DNA from: Silene latifolia
Taxonomy: Eukaryota; Streptophyta; Magnoliopsida; Caryophyllales; Caryophyllaceae
NCBI RefSeq assembly: GCF_048544455.1
Contig: NC_133526.1
Coordinates: 3,612,001 to 3,676,000, forward strand
Direction of reading: 5' to 3'
Length of the DNA stretch: 64,000 nucleotides
Shown here: piece by piece, positions 54,601 to 64,000 of the stretch
Position numbering within the stretch: position 1 is the stretch's first letter
How the letters are laid out: every line of letters starts with the position of its first letter
Program-made: the position numbers and the translations under genes
Notes under the pieces: model-generated
The model's database searches: none
What the model saw: the letters and a program-made list of their open reading frames with translations, nothing else
What the model was told of the DNA's origin: nothing

Positions 54601-56922
54601 TCTCATGCAGCTGTTCCTGGCCCTACTTACTTGGAAAGTGAATCAGGGAGGTTACCACAACCCAAACCGGAATCTGGTGCTCAAATGCAATCTAATGGTA
54701 GGCCTTCTACAGTTAAGGAAGAACGAGGTCGTTATGCTGTAAATAACGGTCCTCCCGTGTGCCACGAATCACAATCTTCTGCTGGCGTTTCAGGAAATGC
54801 TGTCGGTAGTGGTACATATGGCGTGCTCAATGATGTCAAAACAAATATTTCAGGTGCTCCTTCAAGTAATTATACACGTCCTCAGCAACCCATGTATCGG
54901 CAACAACCATCTATGTACATGAATAGAGGTCCTGTTGCTAAGAATGAAGCTCCACCCAGGATTGTCCCAATTGCTGCTTTAAATCCTTTCCAAGGTCGAT
55001 GGACTATAAAAGCAAGAGTGACAGCAAAGGGTGAGCTCCGACACTACAACAATGCACGTGGGGAAGGGAAAGTGTTTTCTTTTGATCTTTTGGATTCTGA
55101 TGGAGGTGAAATCCGAGTTACTTGCTTCAACGCTGTGGTTGATCAGTTTCATGATGTGATTGAAGTAGGGAAGGTGTATCTGATATCTAAAGGATCCCTT
55201 AAACCTGCTCAGAAGACCTTCAATCATCTTCCCAATGATCATGAGATCCTATTAGACACCACATCTATGGTGCAGCCTTGTCATGATGATGACAATAAAA
55301 TTCCGAGACTGCAATTTCATTTCCACCCAATCAGTGATATTGAGGGTTTAGAAAATAATAGTTTTCTTGATGTGATTGGAGTGGTCACTTCAATCAGTCC
55401 CACGGCTACAATTATGAAAAAAAATGGAACAGAAACTCAGAAGAGAAGCCTTCAGTTGAGGGATAAGTCCGGCAGAAGTGTTGAGTTCACCATGTGGGGA
55501 AATTTCTGCAATTCTGAAGGACAAATATTGCAAAATTTGTGTGATTCTGGTAATTTTCCTGTTTTGGCACTGAAAGCAGTTAGAGTCTCGGAATTTAACG
55601 GGAAGGCACTGGGAAGTATTTCATCAAGTCAAATTTATATTGAACCAGACAATCCAGAGGCTCGAGAGCTTAAATTATGGTTTAACCGGGAAGGCAGAAA
55701 CATGCCTTATGTCTCTATCTCTAGAGAGACGACAAGTTTCGGTAAGACCGATGTTCGAAAGACTGTATCACAGATTAAGGATGAGAAGCTGGGAACATCT
55801 GAAAAGCCAGATTGGATTACTGTATGTGCCACCCTATCATTCATGAAAATGGATAACTTCTGTTACCCGGCGTGCCCATTACAAATTGGCGATCGTCAGT
55901 GCAATAAAAAGGTATTGAACAACGGAGATGGGAAGTGGCGATGTGATAGATGTGATCAGTCTGTTGATGAGTGTGACTACCGTTATATCCTCCAATTTCA
56001 AATACAAGATCATACTGGCCTGACTTGGGCGACAGCCTTCCAGGAATCTGGTGAAGAGCTTTTGGGCATGTCTGCCAAAGATCTCTTTGATTTGAAATAC
56101 GACAAGGGAGACGATGAGGCATTTCAAGAGACTGTTAGGGCTGCCCTATTCCGTAAATATATTTTCAAGTTGAAAGTCAAGGAAGAGACATACAATGATG
56201 AGCCGCGAGTAAAGTCAACAGTGGTCAAAGTAGAGAAAGTCAATTTTGCTACCGAATCTAAGTTTCTCTCAGATATGATGCAGAAGCTTACAAATGGTGA
56301 TTCGGGTCTCCATGCCAAACAAGAGAGTATATCTCCTAATATCGGTACCGACGTTGGAATGACCCCTAGTTCTTCCAGCGGGATAGAAATGGGTGGATTC
56401 AATAGCACTACAAGCCAATACGGAAATCAGTACAATGGTGGATATGGTGGGGCCAGTGCATCAGGCTTGTCGGCAACCTGCACGAGTTGTGGTGGTACTG
56501 GCCATAGTTCAGCAAATTGCCCTAGTATCATCAACGGTCCAGGGCAACCATCGGGAAACATGGTGAATCGAGCATTTTCAGGAGGCAACACTGGGAGCAG
56601 TACTTCACAGTGTTTTAAGTGTCAACAAGTCGGGCATTTTGCAAGGGATTGCCCCGGAGTGGCGTCTGGAGGTAACACTGGGAGCAGTACCTTAGAGTGT
56701 TTTAAGTGTCAACAAGTCGGGCATTTTGCAAGGGATTGCCCCGGAGTGGCATCAGGAGGTAACACTGGGAGCAGTACCTTAAATTGTTTTAAGTGTCAAC
56801 AAGTCGGGCATTTTGCAAGGGATTGCCCCGGATTGTCATCTGTCCCTCCCGCTTATGGTCGCAATAGTGTTACTCCGGGAAGATATGGCGGTGTTCAAGT
56901 GCAAAATGTTGGAGGCTTTTAA
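51691..56922 (+). CDS. RPA1: Replication protein A 70 kDa DNA-binding subunit (RPA1), copy C, intact
   Basis: Two exons, 51691-51980 and 54120-56922, together 3093 nt: 1030 codons plus stop. RPA1 is the large subunit of the nuclear trimer that coats single-stranded DNA in replication, repair and recombination. In order: RPA70N OB fold (1-105; VVQVTDIRLV, LLLSDGVHSQQGML); linker with three 56-residue repeats (about 118-285); DBD-A (about 390-490; RWTIKARVTAKGEL, GKVFSFDLLDSDGGE); DBD-B (about 500-625; FLDVIGVVTSISP); DBD-C (about 655-815) with a zinc ribbon (CPLQIGDRQCNKK...WRCDRC); and a tail with one CTSCGGTGHSSANC and three CFKCQQVGHFARDC zinc knuckles. Knuckles at this end occur in the RPA1C/RPA1E-type paralogs used mainly in repair and meiosis, so that role is likely. 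The 2.1 kb intron contains Stowaway pieces. Confidence 0.95.
52165..52243. mobile_element. Short Stowaway-like MITE in RPA C intron 1
   Basis: 79 bp between TA dinucleotides, ends TTTTCTCCGTCTCAGTTAA and GGGACGGAGAAAG. Occupies the position equivalent to 37155-37226 in copy B. Two further left-end pieces (CCTCCGTCTCAG) lie just upstream at about 52067 and 52091. Confidence 0.65.
54184..54687 (+). repeat. In-frame triple repeat in RPA C linker, unit 168 bp
   Basis: Three consecutive units of exactly 168 bp (56 codons) starting at 54184, 54352 and 54520. Each reads QYP..GASVS..VG.A..NHAH, QPGNSHAAVPGPTYLESESG, then R.PQPK.ESGAQM. Loci A1 and B have one unit. The linker is presumed disordered. 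Confidence 0.95.
56611..56850 (+). repeat. Zinc-knuckle tandem repeat of RPA copy C, unit 87 bp
   Basis: CFKCQQVGHFARDC knuckles start at 56611, 56698 and 56785, an exact 87 bp (29-codon) period with spacer PGVASGGNTGSSTLE. The unit is longer than the 72 bp unit of copy B. Confidence 0.95.
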
Positions 56923-57855
56923 ATTATCAGGGAATGGGGGCAAGTTTGTACAGTGGTTGGTTGAGTTTTGGTAGATAATAACGCGCCTAGCAAGTCTCGT
57001 GCTCTCTAATAAACTGATGCTTAGCCCCTAAGCTCTTGGGGAGTTGAGCAGCACAGAAAATGGCCTTCGTCTTCTCCCCCTGTAATTTAGTCGGAAGTAC
57101 TATTTTCGTAGTAATTTTCCCTATGTCGTAGCTCATGCATATTAGCATCTGTAACTTAGTACACTTTTTTTCCTGTGTCGCAATAATTGTTTTCTTTGCA
57201 TTAGCTCTTGCAGCTTCTCTATTTGATGGTTGTTTTCACATTGAATTTAATTTGCATGTCGAAATTGTGATTTGAGCATTGTTTTGTGAATGGTGATACA
57301 GCAATCGTTGTTAAGATGCTTTTTAGAGAAAGTAACCAGCCTTGGTCCTTATGCAGGCCTTGCAGGAGCAGGTACACCTAGTTAAAATGTTTATGTTAGG
57401 TGTGGTCCGATATAGGTCTGGTTACTGTCGTTTTACGTATTTTTGTTTCTAGACTTGGCTATTTTGGGTTTCGGTAAGTTTTGCTTTGCCTGTTTGGGTT
57501 TGGATTGAGTCAGAGATTTTGGGTTGCATCATTCGGGTTTGATTGTTTGTCTAACTCCTTCGTTTAGTTGTGTTCTTGGCTTTTACAATGAAAAATATCA
57601 TTTGGATTATAGAATATATTAGGTCTGTAACTCTGTATCTGTTATCTTTGATTGAAACTCCTTAATCTGAATTTATTAAAAGTGTCGGAGTTTTAACAAA
57701 ATTTGACAGCGTTGAGTTTTAACTGAACTAAACAGATCTTGTTAAAAAATACAGAGTAGTATTATTAGTCCAAATCCAATGTTACAGAGGCATAGCGGTT
57801 CGACTGTTTCTGGTATATATGCTTAGCTAGAGTTAACATAGTTTCAATTCCAAAT
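56923..57855. other. RPA C 3' region
   Basis: 3'-UTR and tail shared with copy B (last shared word near 57740), with about 650 bp in between that copy B lacks. No gene recognised. Confidence 0.55.
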
Positions 57856-58738
57856 TAGAGCTGATCATATGGCCCAGGCCCGCTAGCCCGACCCGGCCCA
57901 GCCCAATTTTTCTCCGGGCTTGGGCCTTGATTTTAGGCCCGAAAAGCCCATGGCCCGAAGCCCATGGCCCGATTCAATATAATAGGGCCGGGTTTGGGCC
58001 GCCTTTACGGCCCGAATTTTGGCCCGGCCCGACCCGAACATATGCAAAATTTACGAATATGTACAATTGAAGAATATTAATAAGCATTTAGTAAAATAAT
58101 TAACCAACTAATTGTTGTATTGTAAATAAGCCGTAGTCACTTGTTTACATGTATTAGTTTGATAAGGCTTAGTATTTTCCGTTAGCAGTATTTATATTAT
58201 AAAAAATGAGCTAATGATTTTGTATTACACTAGTGCCGATAAATTGTTTACCATTATCGGCTTGCTAAGTCAATGTTTTTGAGCCTAAAGAACAACAAAT
58301 ATCAAATCAATTACAAAACTAAAATAACATACATGAGTGAGCACCGCACTAAAATATATTATTACACTATTAAAAATTGTGCATTTAGTTTTTATGAGTC
58401 ACCTCAAGCGGTTCATAAAAGCTACATTAGGTTACTACTTTTTAATTGACAATAGTCGAAAAAAATCACATAATTCTATACGAAAATTTTGATAATAAAT
58501 ACACAAAGTATCTAACTTCATAATGTAGATTTCTAAACTTATTTCAAGAGGAAAAATATTTAGCCCGAATTGGCCCGAATCGGCCCGAAGCCCGCTTTAT
58601 GCCCGCACGGGCCGGGTTTGGGCCAATAAAAATAGGCCCGCGCTTGTAGCCCGGCCCGGCCCGACACGCACACATGGGCTTAATTTAATGCTTGGACCCG
58701 GCCCAAACCCGGCCCGGCCCGGCCCATGATCACCTCTA
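57856..58738. mobile_element. hAT-like TIR element with GCCCG-filled arms (copy 5)
   Basis: 883 bp. Ends TAGAGCTGATCAT and ATGATCACCTCTA (12 of 13 inverted) with a perfect 8 bp target duplication TTCCAAAT (57848-57855, 58739-58746). Both arms (about 57870-58040 and 58560-58725) are packed with GCCCGGCCCG in the same orientation. The core of about 520 bp is AT-rich and non-coding. Confidence 0.9.
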
Positions 58739-58757
58739 TTCCAAATCAGTCTTATTA

Positions 58758-58856
58758 CTCCCTCCGTCCCATTCATTTATTTACCTTTTTTATTCTTTGT
58801 AATAAGTATTTTAATCAAAGGTAAACGAATGATTTGGAGTTTTTGGACGGAGAGAG
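58758..58856. mobile_element. Short Stowaway MITE
   Basis: 99 bp between TA dinucleotides, ends CTCCCTCCGTCCCATTCATT and GAATGATTTGG...GGACGGAGAGAG. Lies 31 bp past the stop of the minus-strand gene, probably in its 3'-UTR. Confidence 0.8.
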
Positions 58857-58886
58857 TACATCTCAACAATACACATCCACTTATTA

Positions 58887-60329
58887 TTAAAAACAAATAT
58901 TAGTTGCAGAAGAGTCTGCCTTGTTGCCCTTACTAGGAAGTGTTTCCAGCATCATCTGCTGGCCACAGCTACTGTTAGTAATGCCTTCAACACGGCCCGA
59001 GTCATACCTCGCCAAATCATCGTCAATCACTTCTTCTAGAACTGTCACCGGTTTTACATTAATTGCTTGTAGCCTGATTCGTTCAGCCCTTGAGCCGATT
59101 ACTTGGCCTAGAATAGATGCACCAATGGTTAAGGCCATAGCGGTCTTAGGCATCAGAACGGCTTTCCTAAGCATGGCTATAAAGGGTACAGCTGCATGAA
59201 CCGCTATGAACCAGGACAACGAGAATTTCTGAGTATGTTCTCTCCATATTCCTAGAGGTATGTTAGCCGCCATTCCCATGGCCGCAATGGCAAGCATCTT
59301 GGCAGGTAATGGTTGTGGTCGGAGATTCTTAACCATGGCAGTTTTTGCAAGAGCCGCCCGAGCAGCAACAATAGCTGGAGGGCAACGAAGCTTCATCCCA
59401 GCTGGCGGCTGAAGAGCCTTAGCAACAAGTGGAAGCACATTGCTTACAGCCCTGTAAGATTTCGCAATTGGACAGTTTCCGGTGTGAAGCCACTCGCTGC
59501 CGTATGCTTCATGTCCTGATGTTCCGCCCTGAAAGAGAAGAAACATGTACTCGAGTCGCATTATTATCACCACCTATTTTTTGAGTAAGGCCATCTTATA
59601 GTCACTGGCGGAGCCGTGATTTTAAGTCAGCGGGGGCGGAAGGGTAATATTATAAGGGGATCTTGAAAAAATTCGAAAATTTTAACTAAAAATTTCGAAA
59701 TTTTCAAACGCCAGCGGGGACGAGTCCCCCCGCTCCACCACTGCTTATAGTAGAAATAATGTACAACGTATTTTGAAAGGCGAGTGCATTTTACCTGAGA
59801 ACTAGGTTTCCCTGAAGAATCGGATTTTTGCTTTTGCTTCTTTAGTTTGTCATTGAAGAAATTGAAACCAAAGGGACCTCCAAGTCCAAATGTAGACAAA
59901 CTAATTGTTGCTGCTTTCCCAGCTAACGGATCGAATTTCGGAGAAGTGTAGGGCTTCAGATTATCATCACTGTGACGGCCGGACTTTCCTGATAGAGGGA
60001 CCACTCCATCCTTCCCATGGAAAAGCTTGAATGCCAAATCGAAGTTCGGACTATCCTCAAAGATAGGACCTTTGGTTCCAGTATCCTGAATTACAATAAA
60101 AACAGTTAACAATTTCTAATCCGGTGACATAAAATTAACATGCAGTTGAAAATAGCCAAGATATGAGCAGTCCGGGACTCACAGTTCTTGGAAGCGGAAG
60201 ATTGGGGGCCGAGAAAGACAAGTTGGTCGGTTTGTTAATGTTCCTTAAGAAAGGGCATTGCAGGAAATCTTGGTCATCAGAGAGGCACTGAAATGCATCT
60301 TCTTTCATTTTGTTCAGAAAAAATTCCAT
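58887..60329 (-). CDS. Conserved plant protein of unknown function
   Basis: Three exons on the minus strand: 60183-60329, 59795-60085 and 58887-59528, all joined in phase 0 with GT-AG introns; 359 residues. It starts MEFFLNKMKEDAFQCL and DFLQCPFLRNIN. The middle is Gly/Ser/Phe-rich (STFGLGGPFGFNFF). The last exon is the best-preserved part: HEAYGSEWLHTGNCPIAKSY, LRPQPLPAKMLAIAAMG and PFIAMLRKAVLMPKTAMALT, with two or three hydrophobic stretches (about residues 230-320) that could be membrane-associated. I recall similar Arabidopsis proteins labelled 'erythronate-4-phosphate dehydrogenase family', but I see no NAD-binding motif to support that name. A minus-strand leader exon ending at a donor near 61342 is likely. 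Intron 2 holds a hAT MITE. Confidence 0.82.
59603..59743. mobile_element. hAT-type MITE, CACTGGCGGAGC family
   Basis: 141 bp in intron 2 of the neighbouring minus-strand gene. Ends CACTGGCGGAGC and GCTCCACCACTG, perfect 8 bp target duplication CTTATAGT (59595-59602, 59744-59751). The inner part AAAATTTCGAAATTTTCAAA is shared with the copy at 60898. Confidence 0.9.
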
Positions 60330-61700
60330 TGAAAACTCTTACTGCAGTCACACCAATTCTGCTTTTATTCTGTACCCGTTTGTATGAATATAATCAAATT
60401 AGCAATCTTAAATTTTTAATACTAATTGAGAAATACAACATGAAATTACGTGTTTTATACATACAGGAGTCTCGTGTAAGTTCTTTTAATTCCAACTCAG
60501 GAATACAATACAATACTCCTTTCCATTTTTCCTGATAACTAGTTTCTTAACAGAAGACCAGGAGATGCTATTATCGTCTCTTGAACAAAAAACAGACTTA
60601 TAAAACTTGCGCAAAAACAGACTTATTATTATCGTCTCTTGAACAAAAACAGACTTATTAGCAACTTTGGCACTGTCTCCATGATATTCTGATTATAATC
60701 GACAAATTCGACACATTTTGGGTTCGGAATAGGAAATCATATAAGTGGTCACCAGTACACAACCATACATCCTGGAAAAATATAATTCCATACATTTTTC
60801 AGCTCCTCTTTTAACATTAATATTTGACGTTTCGACATTTTCACACATTTAAGAGATACCCTTTCACTCGCTACCACTTTCCATCGTCTCAGACTCTTAG
60901 TGGCGAAGCCAGGATTTTAGACCAGCGGGGCGCGAAGTGGTTATACTATAAGGCAACCTCGAAAAAATCCGAAAATTTTAAATAAAAATTTCGAAATTTT
61001 CAAATGTCAGCGGGATGCCCCTGCTACCCTCGCTCCACCACTGCATAGTCTAAATCTAAGTTACATCCTTATAAATCCTAACCTGATTAGCCAAAAGACC
61101 ACGTAACGCGTAAACAATTTTTTTAACACGACCCGAAAAATCAACCCTAGTATAAAACATGTTGAATAACCCTAATAAATATTTAGGTCCTCTATTTCAT
61201 TCGATTGTATATAATTTTTAAAAAAACGCGAAGGAATGATCAAAACATATAGAATCAAATGAAACACGATAACAGAAAACAAATAGTTACAAATAAGAAT
61301 AAGAATATAAATAATTGAATGAATCATGAAATCATTCATACCTGAAGAAGAGAAAGGGGGGAGTAGTTGGAAAATTGGCAGCACAAGAGGAACGAACGTC
61401 TACGTGTGGAGAACACGGACAATTGTGACAAAGAGGTTCTCCTAACTCGTGGTTCTCTCTATCCCCCACACATACTTCTGGCCCCACATAATTTGGAGGA
61501 TTTCTTTCCGTTTTTTCAACAAATCCAAATGGTCCTAGAAGACCATTATCCCGTCTCGATTATTTGTTTAACTTTAATATTACTGTTATATTTCCATTAG
61601 GAAAAAAATGATTGGAGGGGAAAAGAAATCTTGTTTTTATTTTTATAAAGTGATCCACAAGAGCAATATTTTGTTGATGGGACCCTCCTGACTTTACCAG
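60330..61700 (-). other. Leader region of the unknown gene, plus spacer
   Basis: No coding sequence. On the minus strand a CT-rich tract ending CTCTTCTTCAG directly before GTATGAATG at about 61342 looks like the end of a 5'-UTR exon, which would make 60330-61342 mostly a leader intron. The hAT MITE at 60898 lies in it. Confidence 0.45.
60898..61043. mobile_element. hAT-type MITE, CACTGGCGGAGC family (second copy)
   Basis: 146 bp, ends TAGTGGCGAAGCC and GCTCCACCACTG. Flanking 8-mers CAGACTCT and CATAGTCT agree at 6 of 8. Body closely related to 59603-59743. Confidence 0.78.
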
Positions 61701-62291
61701 TTAAGTTGATTGAACACAAATTCTTATCTACGATCATTGTTAATTAGAATTGGTTGTCTTATGTCTGGCCCGGACCCTGGCTGTCCGGGGTTGGGTAGGG
61801 GCATGCCAGAGCCAGACTATGTTTTTTTACTTTGCTTTTTAATGGGCTTGGAGATTTAGAACTAGACCAATCCGGATTTTGGGGGTGGGTTGGGCCGTCT
61901 GGGCCTGGGCATGAGGAGGCCCAAGTGGCGTCTGTGCAGATGGCCAGTTCTAGTTGTAAGTATGGACTAGATCATATGGGCTTAGCCCAATGGGTTTTAC
62001 ACAAGTCTAATAACAATGACCCAACGTACAAGCTTGTAGATAGCCCCGGATACACTTAATTGGACTATATTCATGAAAATTTCTTGTTCCACTCGGAGGA
62101 TTGTACTTCTTACGTTTAAGCCAATATAATATTTTATTTGATGGATTGTCCTTAGGTATAAAGAGGACGGTTTTCACGGAGGATACGGGAATTTTCCGAT
62201 ACTCATATAATAACACAAATTCCACTAAAGCAACTTATATAACTAAAGCTTGTATGCATCGATCTCTGTTTCAAGTTCCGATCAAAATATC
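61701..62291. other. Spacer with a possible decayed motif-filled element
   Basis: No gene. Between about 61745 (TAGAATTGG) and 61955 (CCAGTTCTA) GGCCC/GGGTTGGG words are frequent, so this may be a worn member of the hAT-like class, but the ends are weak and no target duplication is visible. Confidence 0.35.
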
Positions 62292-63042
62292 TTTTTTTTT
62301 TTTTTGACAATAGGCAAGAGTGATTTTACAGATTAATGGCTCTTTGTGCTAGCATATGAGCCATTTTATTACGCTTCCTAGGAATAAAACAGAAAGAGAT
62401 ACAATGAAATAAACAACATAAATAAAGGATATCAGCAACAAGGAGTCTAGTGTTCAGACTTGGCTTGGCGAGGTCCAGAATTTGAGAAAGAAGTCGCAAA
62501 ACAATGTAATAGATGACGACATGAAGAATTTTCTCCTTAGAAGCCCATTTAAGGGCCTCCAAAATAGCAAGAGACTTCCGCTGATCCGGAGAAAGAGAGG
62601 GCAACCCTTGCTTATAAAAAGATTGAGAACTGCCATTCTGGTATTTAACGCACCATCCAAGTCCCGTTCTTTTATCATCCCTCCAAGCGGCATCTACAAA
62701 GATACAAGTCTGGTCACATCTGTAGGCAGAACCGTAAAGCTTACACCTATTTCCAGATTGGATGAACTTTAGGGAGTTGCTCAAATCATCATTCCTAGCG
62801 GGATAATCAAACGACCTAGAAGGAATAATCTTAGCATTCAAAATACGGGCCACAGCTTCTTCATAGATAAGAATAGCCCCTGTTAAGGATATCGAATTGT
62901 CCCCCAACGCCGCATTAGTCCTTGTACTCCAAATAACCCAGATGCAACAAAGGAAGGAAATAATCAAATCATCCGGGTTACTTATCTTATGGATGAAAGA
63001 AATCCAACTGATTATCTTTGTTTCAATCATTTGCTTTCCTTT
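62292..63042 (-). mobile_element. 5'-truncated LINE with RNase H domain
   Basis: Minus-strand LINE tail. The poly(A) appears as a T run at 62292-62305. GATCAAAATATC precedes it and GATTAAAACATC follows the other end (10 of 12), a plausible target duplication. It holds an open frame (62326-63030). Confidence 0.75.
62326..63030 (-). CDS. LINE-derived RNase H-like frame
   Basis: 234 open codons. The N-terminal third resembles the connector between reverse transcriptase and RNase H of plant LINEs (SFLCCIWVIWSTRTNAAL). The rest is RNase H (RVT_3 type): FVDAAWRDDKRTGLGWCVK, then KSLAILEALKWA, then PRKRNKMAHMLAQRA. The acidic residues expected from the family at VDA and in the second helix (E of LEAL) are visible; the third, usually xxSD, is replaced by VIYYIVL and seems lost. 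It is probably a dead LINE tail that happens to be open, although isolated RNase H frames are sometimes annotated as host genes. Confidence 0.6.
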   Translation of the reverse strand: MIETKIISWISFIHKISNPDDLIISFLCCIWVIWSTRTNAALGDNSISLTGAILIYEEAVARILNAKIIPSRSFDYPARNDDLSNSLKFIQSGNRCKLYGSAYRCDQTCIFVDAAWRDDKRTGLGWCVKYQNGSSQSFYKQGLPSLSPDQRKSLAILEALKWASKEKILHVVIYYIVLRLLSQILDLAKPSLNTRLLVADILYLCCLFHCISFCFIPRKRNKMAHMLAQRAINL

Positions 63043-63114
63043 GATTAAAACATCACGTCACTCACAATAACAATTAAAAAAAGGCAAACAAAGATTGGGA
63101 CAAAGACGGTAATA

Positions 63115-63325
63115 CTACCTCTGTCTCGATCATTTGTTGTCCTTTTCCATATTGGGGTGTCTCAGTCAATTTTTGTCCTTTTTATTTTAAGAATGAATTT
63201 GATGAGCAATAATTTGATCATTCACACTCAATTTAGTCCACTTGTCTTTTAGTAATTGACCCCCTCCTCTTTCCTTGATCTTTGTGCCAAAATTAAAAAA
63301 CAACAATTGACCAGAACAGAGAGAG
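63115..63325. mobile_element. Stowaway MITE
   Basis: 211 bp between TA dinucleotides. Ends CTACCTCTGTCTCGATC and GACCAGAACAGAGAGAG. Same family and orientation as 13530-13738. Confidence 0.8.
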
Positions 63326-64000
63326 TACGAGACTAATAAACCATCTCTTATTAAGTTCATGTCTTTTAGTAGTGGAGCGAGGGGCTAAGAGAAGGGGCGA
63401 GGCACCCACCCTTAGTGAAAGATAAAAATAAAAATATAAAAATAAAAATAAACACACTTTTTTTTAGGGTAAAGTGCGAGATCATTATTGATCAAAGGCG
63501 GATACAAACAAAGCCACAATATCCACAGTCTCATCCGGGTTGCTATCCACCCATACTCAAGTCGAGTACTAAGGAGTATTATTTATTTGTCTCGTTGTAA
63601 ATCCTTAGCCCTGTTTATGGGTTTTATGTAAGAGTTGTCGTTAAGTAGGACAATTAAACAAGCACAAATTTTCATTTTTTTTTTTTTTTTTTTTTGGTCA
63701 TCGAAGCCTTGTAAAAAGTCGCATTATAATATAGGGAAAGGGGATTGAACCCAGGCCTATCATGAGAAGATGTTTGTCGCAAATTTGCGACGGGTTAAGT
63801 AGTATTCATGTGGACATATAAGACAAAAATAAATTGTTTAGAGAGTAGCAATCTGTTTTATCTTATTTACCCACATAGATAGTAATTCACCCGTCGCAAG
63901 CTTGTAATGGATATGCCTATTATAACACAAATTCTTATTATAAACGGGAGATATCCGTCTATAGTTATAGACGGTCTAAATATCCACCCACCCACTTTAA
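63326..64000. other. Spacer with a T run and MITE pieces at the window end
   Basis: No gene. A T run at about 63676-63696 may be another LINE or SINE tail. At 63777-63905 inverted GTCGCAAATTTGCGACGGG / CCCGTCGCAAGCTTG words mark a Mutator-like MITE. From 63926 a further one begins CACAAATTCTTATTATA with TATAGACGG arms and is cut by the window end. Confidence 0.55.

Larger units (their letters stand above)
50230..57780. repeat. Segmental duplication, RPA copy C side
   Basis: Partner of 34020-47130. This side lacks the LINE remnant, the 518 bp MITE, both intron/exon hAT-like elements and the Copia element, and so shows the older arrangement at each of those sites. Its own private insertion is the MITE at 50640. 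Confidence 0.85.

Noticed and set aside
54979-56408. Antisense frames opposite RPA1 copies B and C
   Set aside because: They occur at equivalent places in both paralogs because the coding strand is conserved, and have no domain signal of their own.

Overview
This window is nuclear DNA from a flowering plant, almost certainly a eudicot. The evidence is genes with GT-AG introns, plant-only families (BBR/BPC factor, OSCA channel), plant tRNA-Gly genes, and a dense mix of LTR elements, a plant L1-type LINE, Stowaway, Mutator-type and hAT-type MITEs and Helitron ends. The MITE mix reminds me of Caryophyllales, but nothing here proves the order.

Layout. 1-2835: the 5' part of a Ty3/Gypsy element of the Tat/Ogre type on the minus strand, cut by the window edge. 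2.9-7.7 kb: intergenic, with a RING-H2 gene remnant, a motif-filled TIR element, a Helitron end and a decayed ~300 bp tandem repeat. 7703-13447: a nearly full-length L1-type LINE on the minus strand. 15668-21184: an 11-exon OSCA1/CSC1-like ion channel gene. 24119-24787: a single-exon BBR/BPC GAGA-binding factor. 25538 and 32700: two identical tRNA-Gly(TCC) genes in related flanks. 58887-60329 (minus): a three-exon conserved plant gene of unknown function. 62292-63042 (minus): a 5'-truncated LINE that keeps an RNase H frame.

The centre (28-57 kb) is a tandem cluster of genes for the large subunit of replication protein A (RPA1/RPA70). Locus A (28229-31956) holds two short genes that carry only the N-terminal OB fold, separated by RPA linker sequence with a Ty3/Gypsy gag-protease fossil in it. 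Locus B (36776-46826) is a complete RPA1 copy interrupted by a 487 bp hAT-like element and by a Copia element. Locus C (51691-56922) is an intact two-exon gene for a 1030-residue RPA1 with all OB folds, a zinc ribbon and four zinc knuckles. B and C come from one segmental duplication that includes about 1.5-2.7 kb of upstream sequence. Comparing them gives empty sites for several insertions.

The most unusual signals are two MITE families. One (hAT-like, 8 bp target duplications) has arms filled with a short GC-rich motif that differs from copy to copy: CGGGT, CCGGA, ATCCG or GCCCG. The other (Mutator-like, 9 bp target duplications, about 190 bp) has arms whose variants match between the two ends of each copy. 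The RPA zinc-knuckle tail has also been amplified separately in B and C, with units of 72 and 87 bp.
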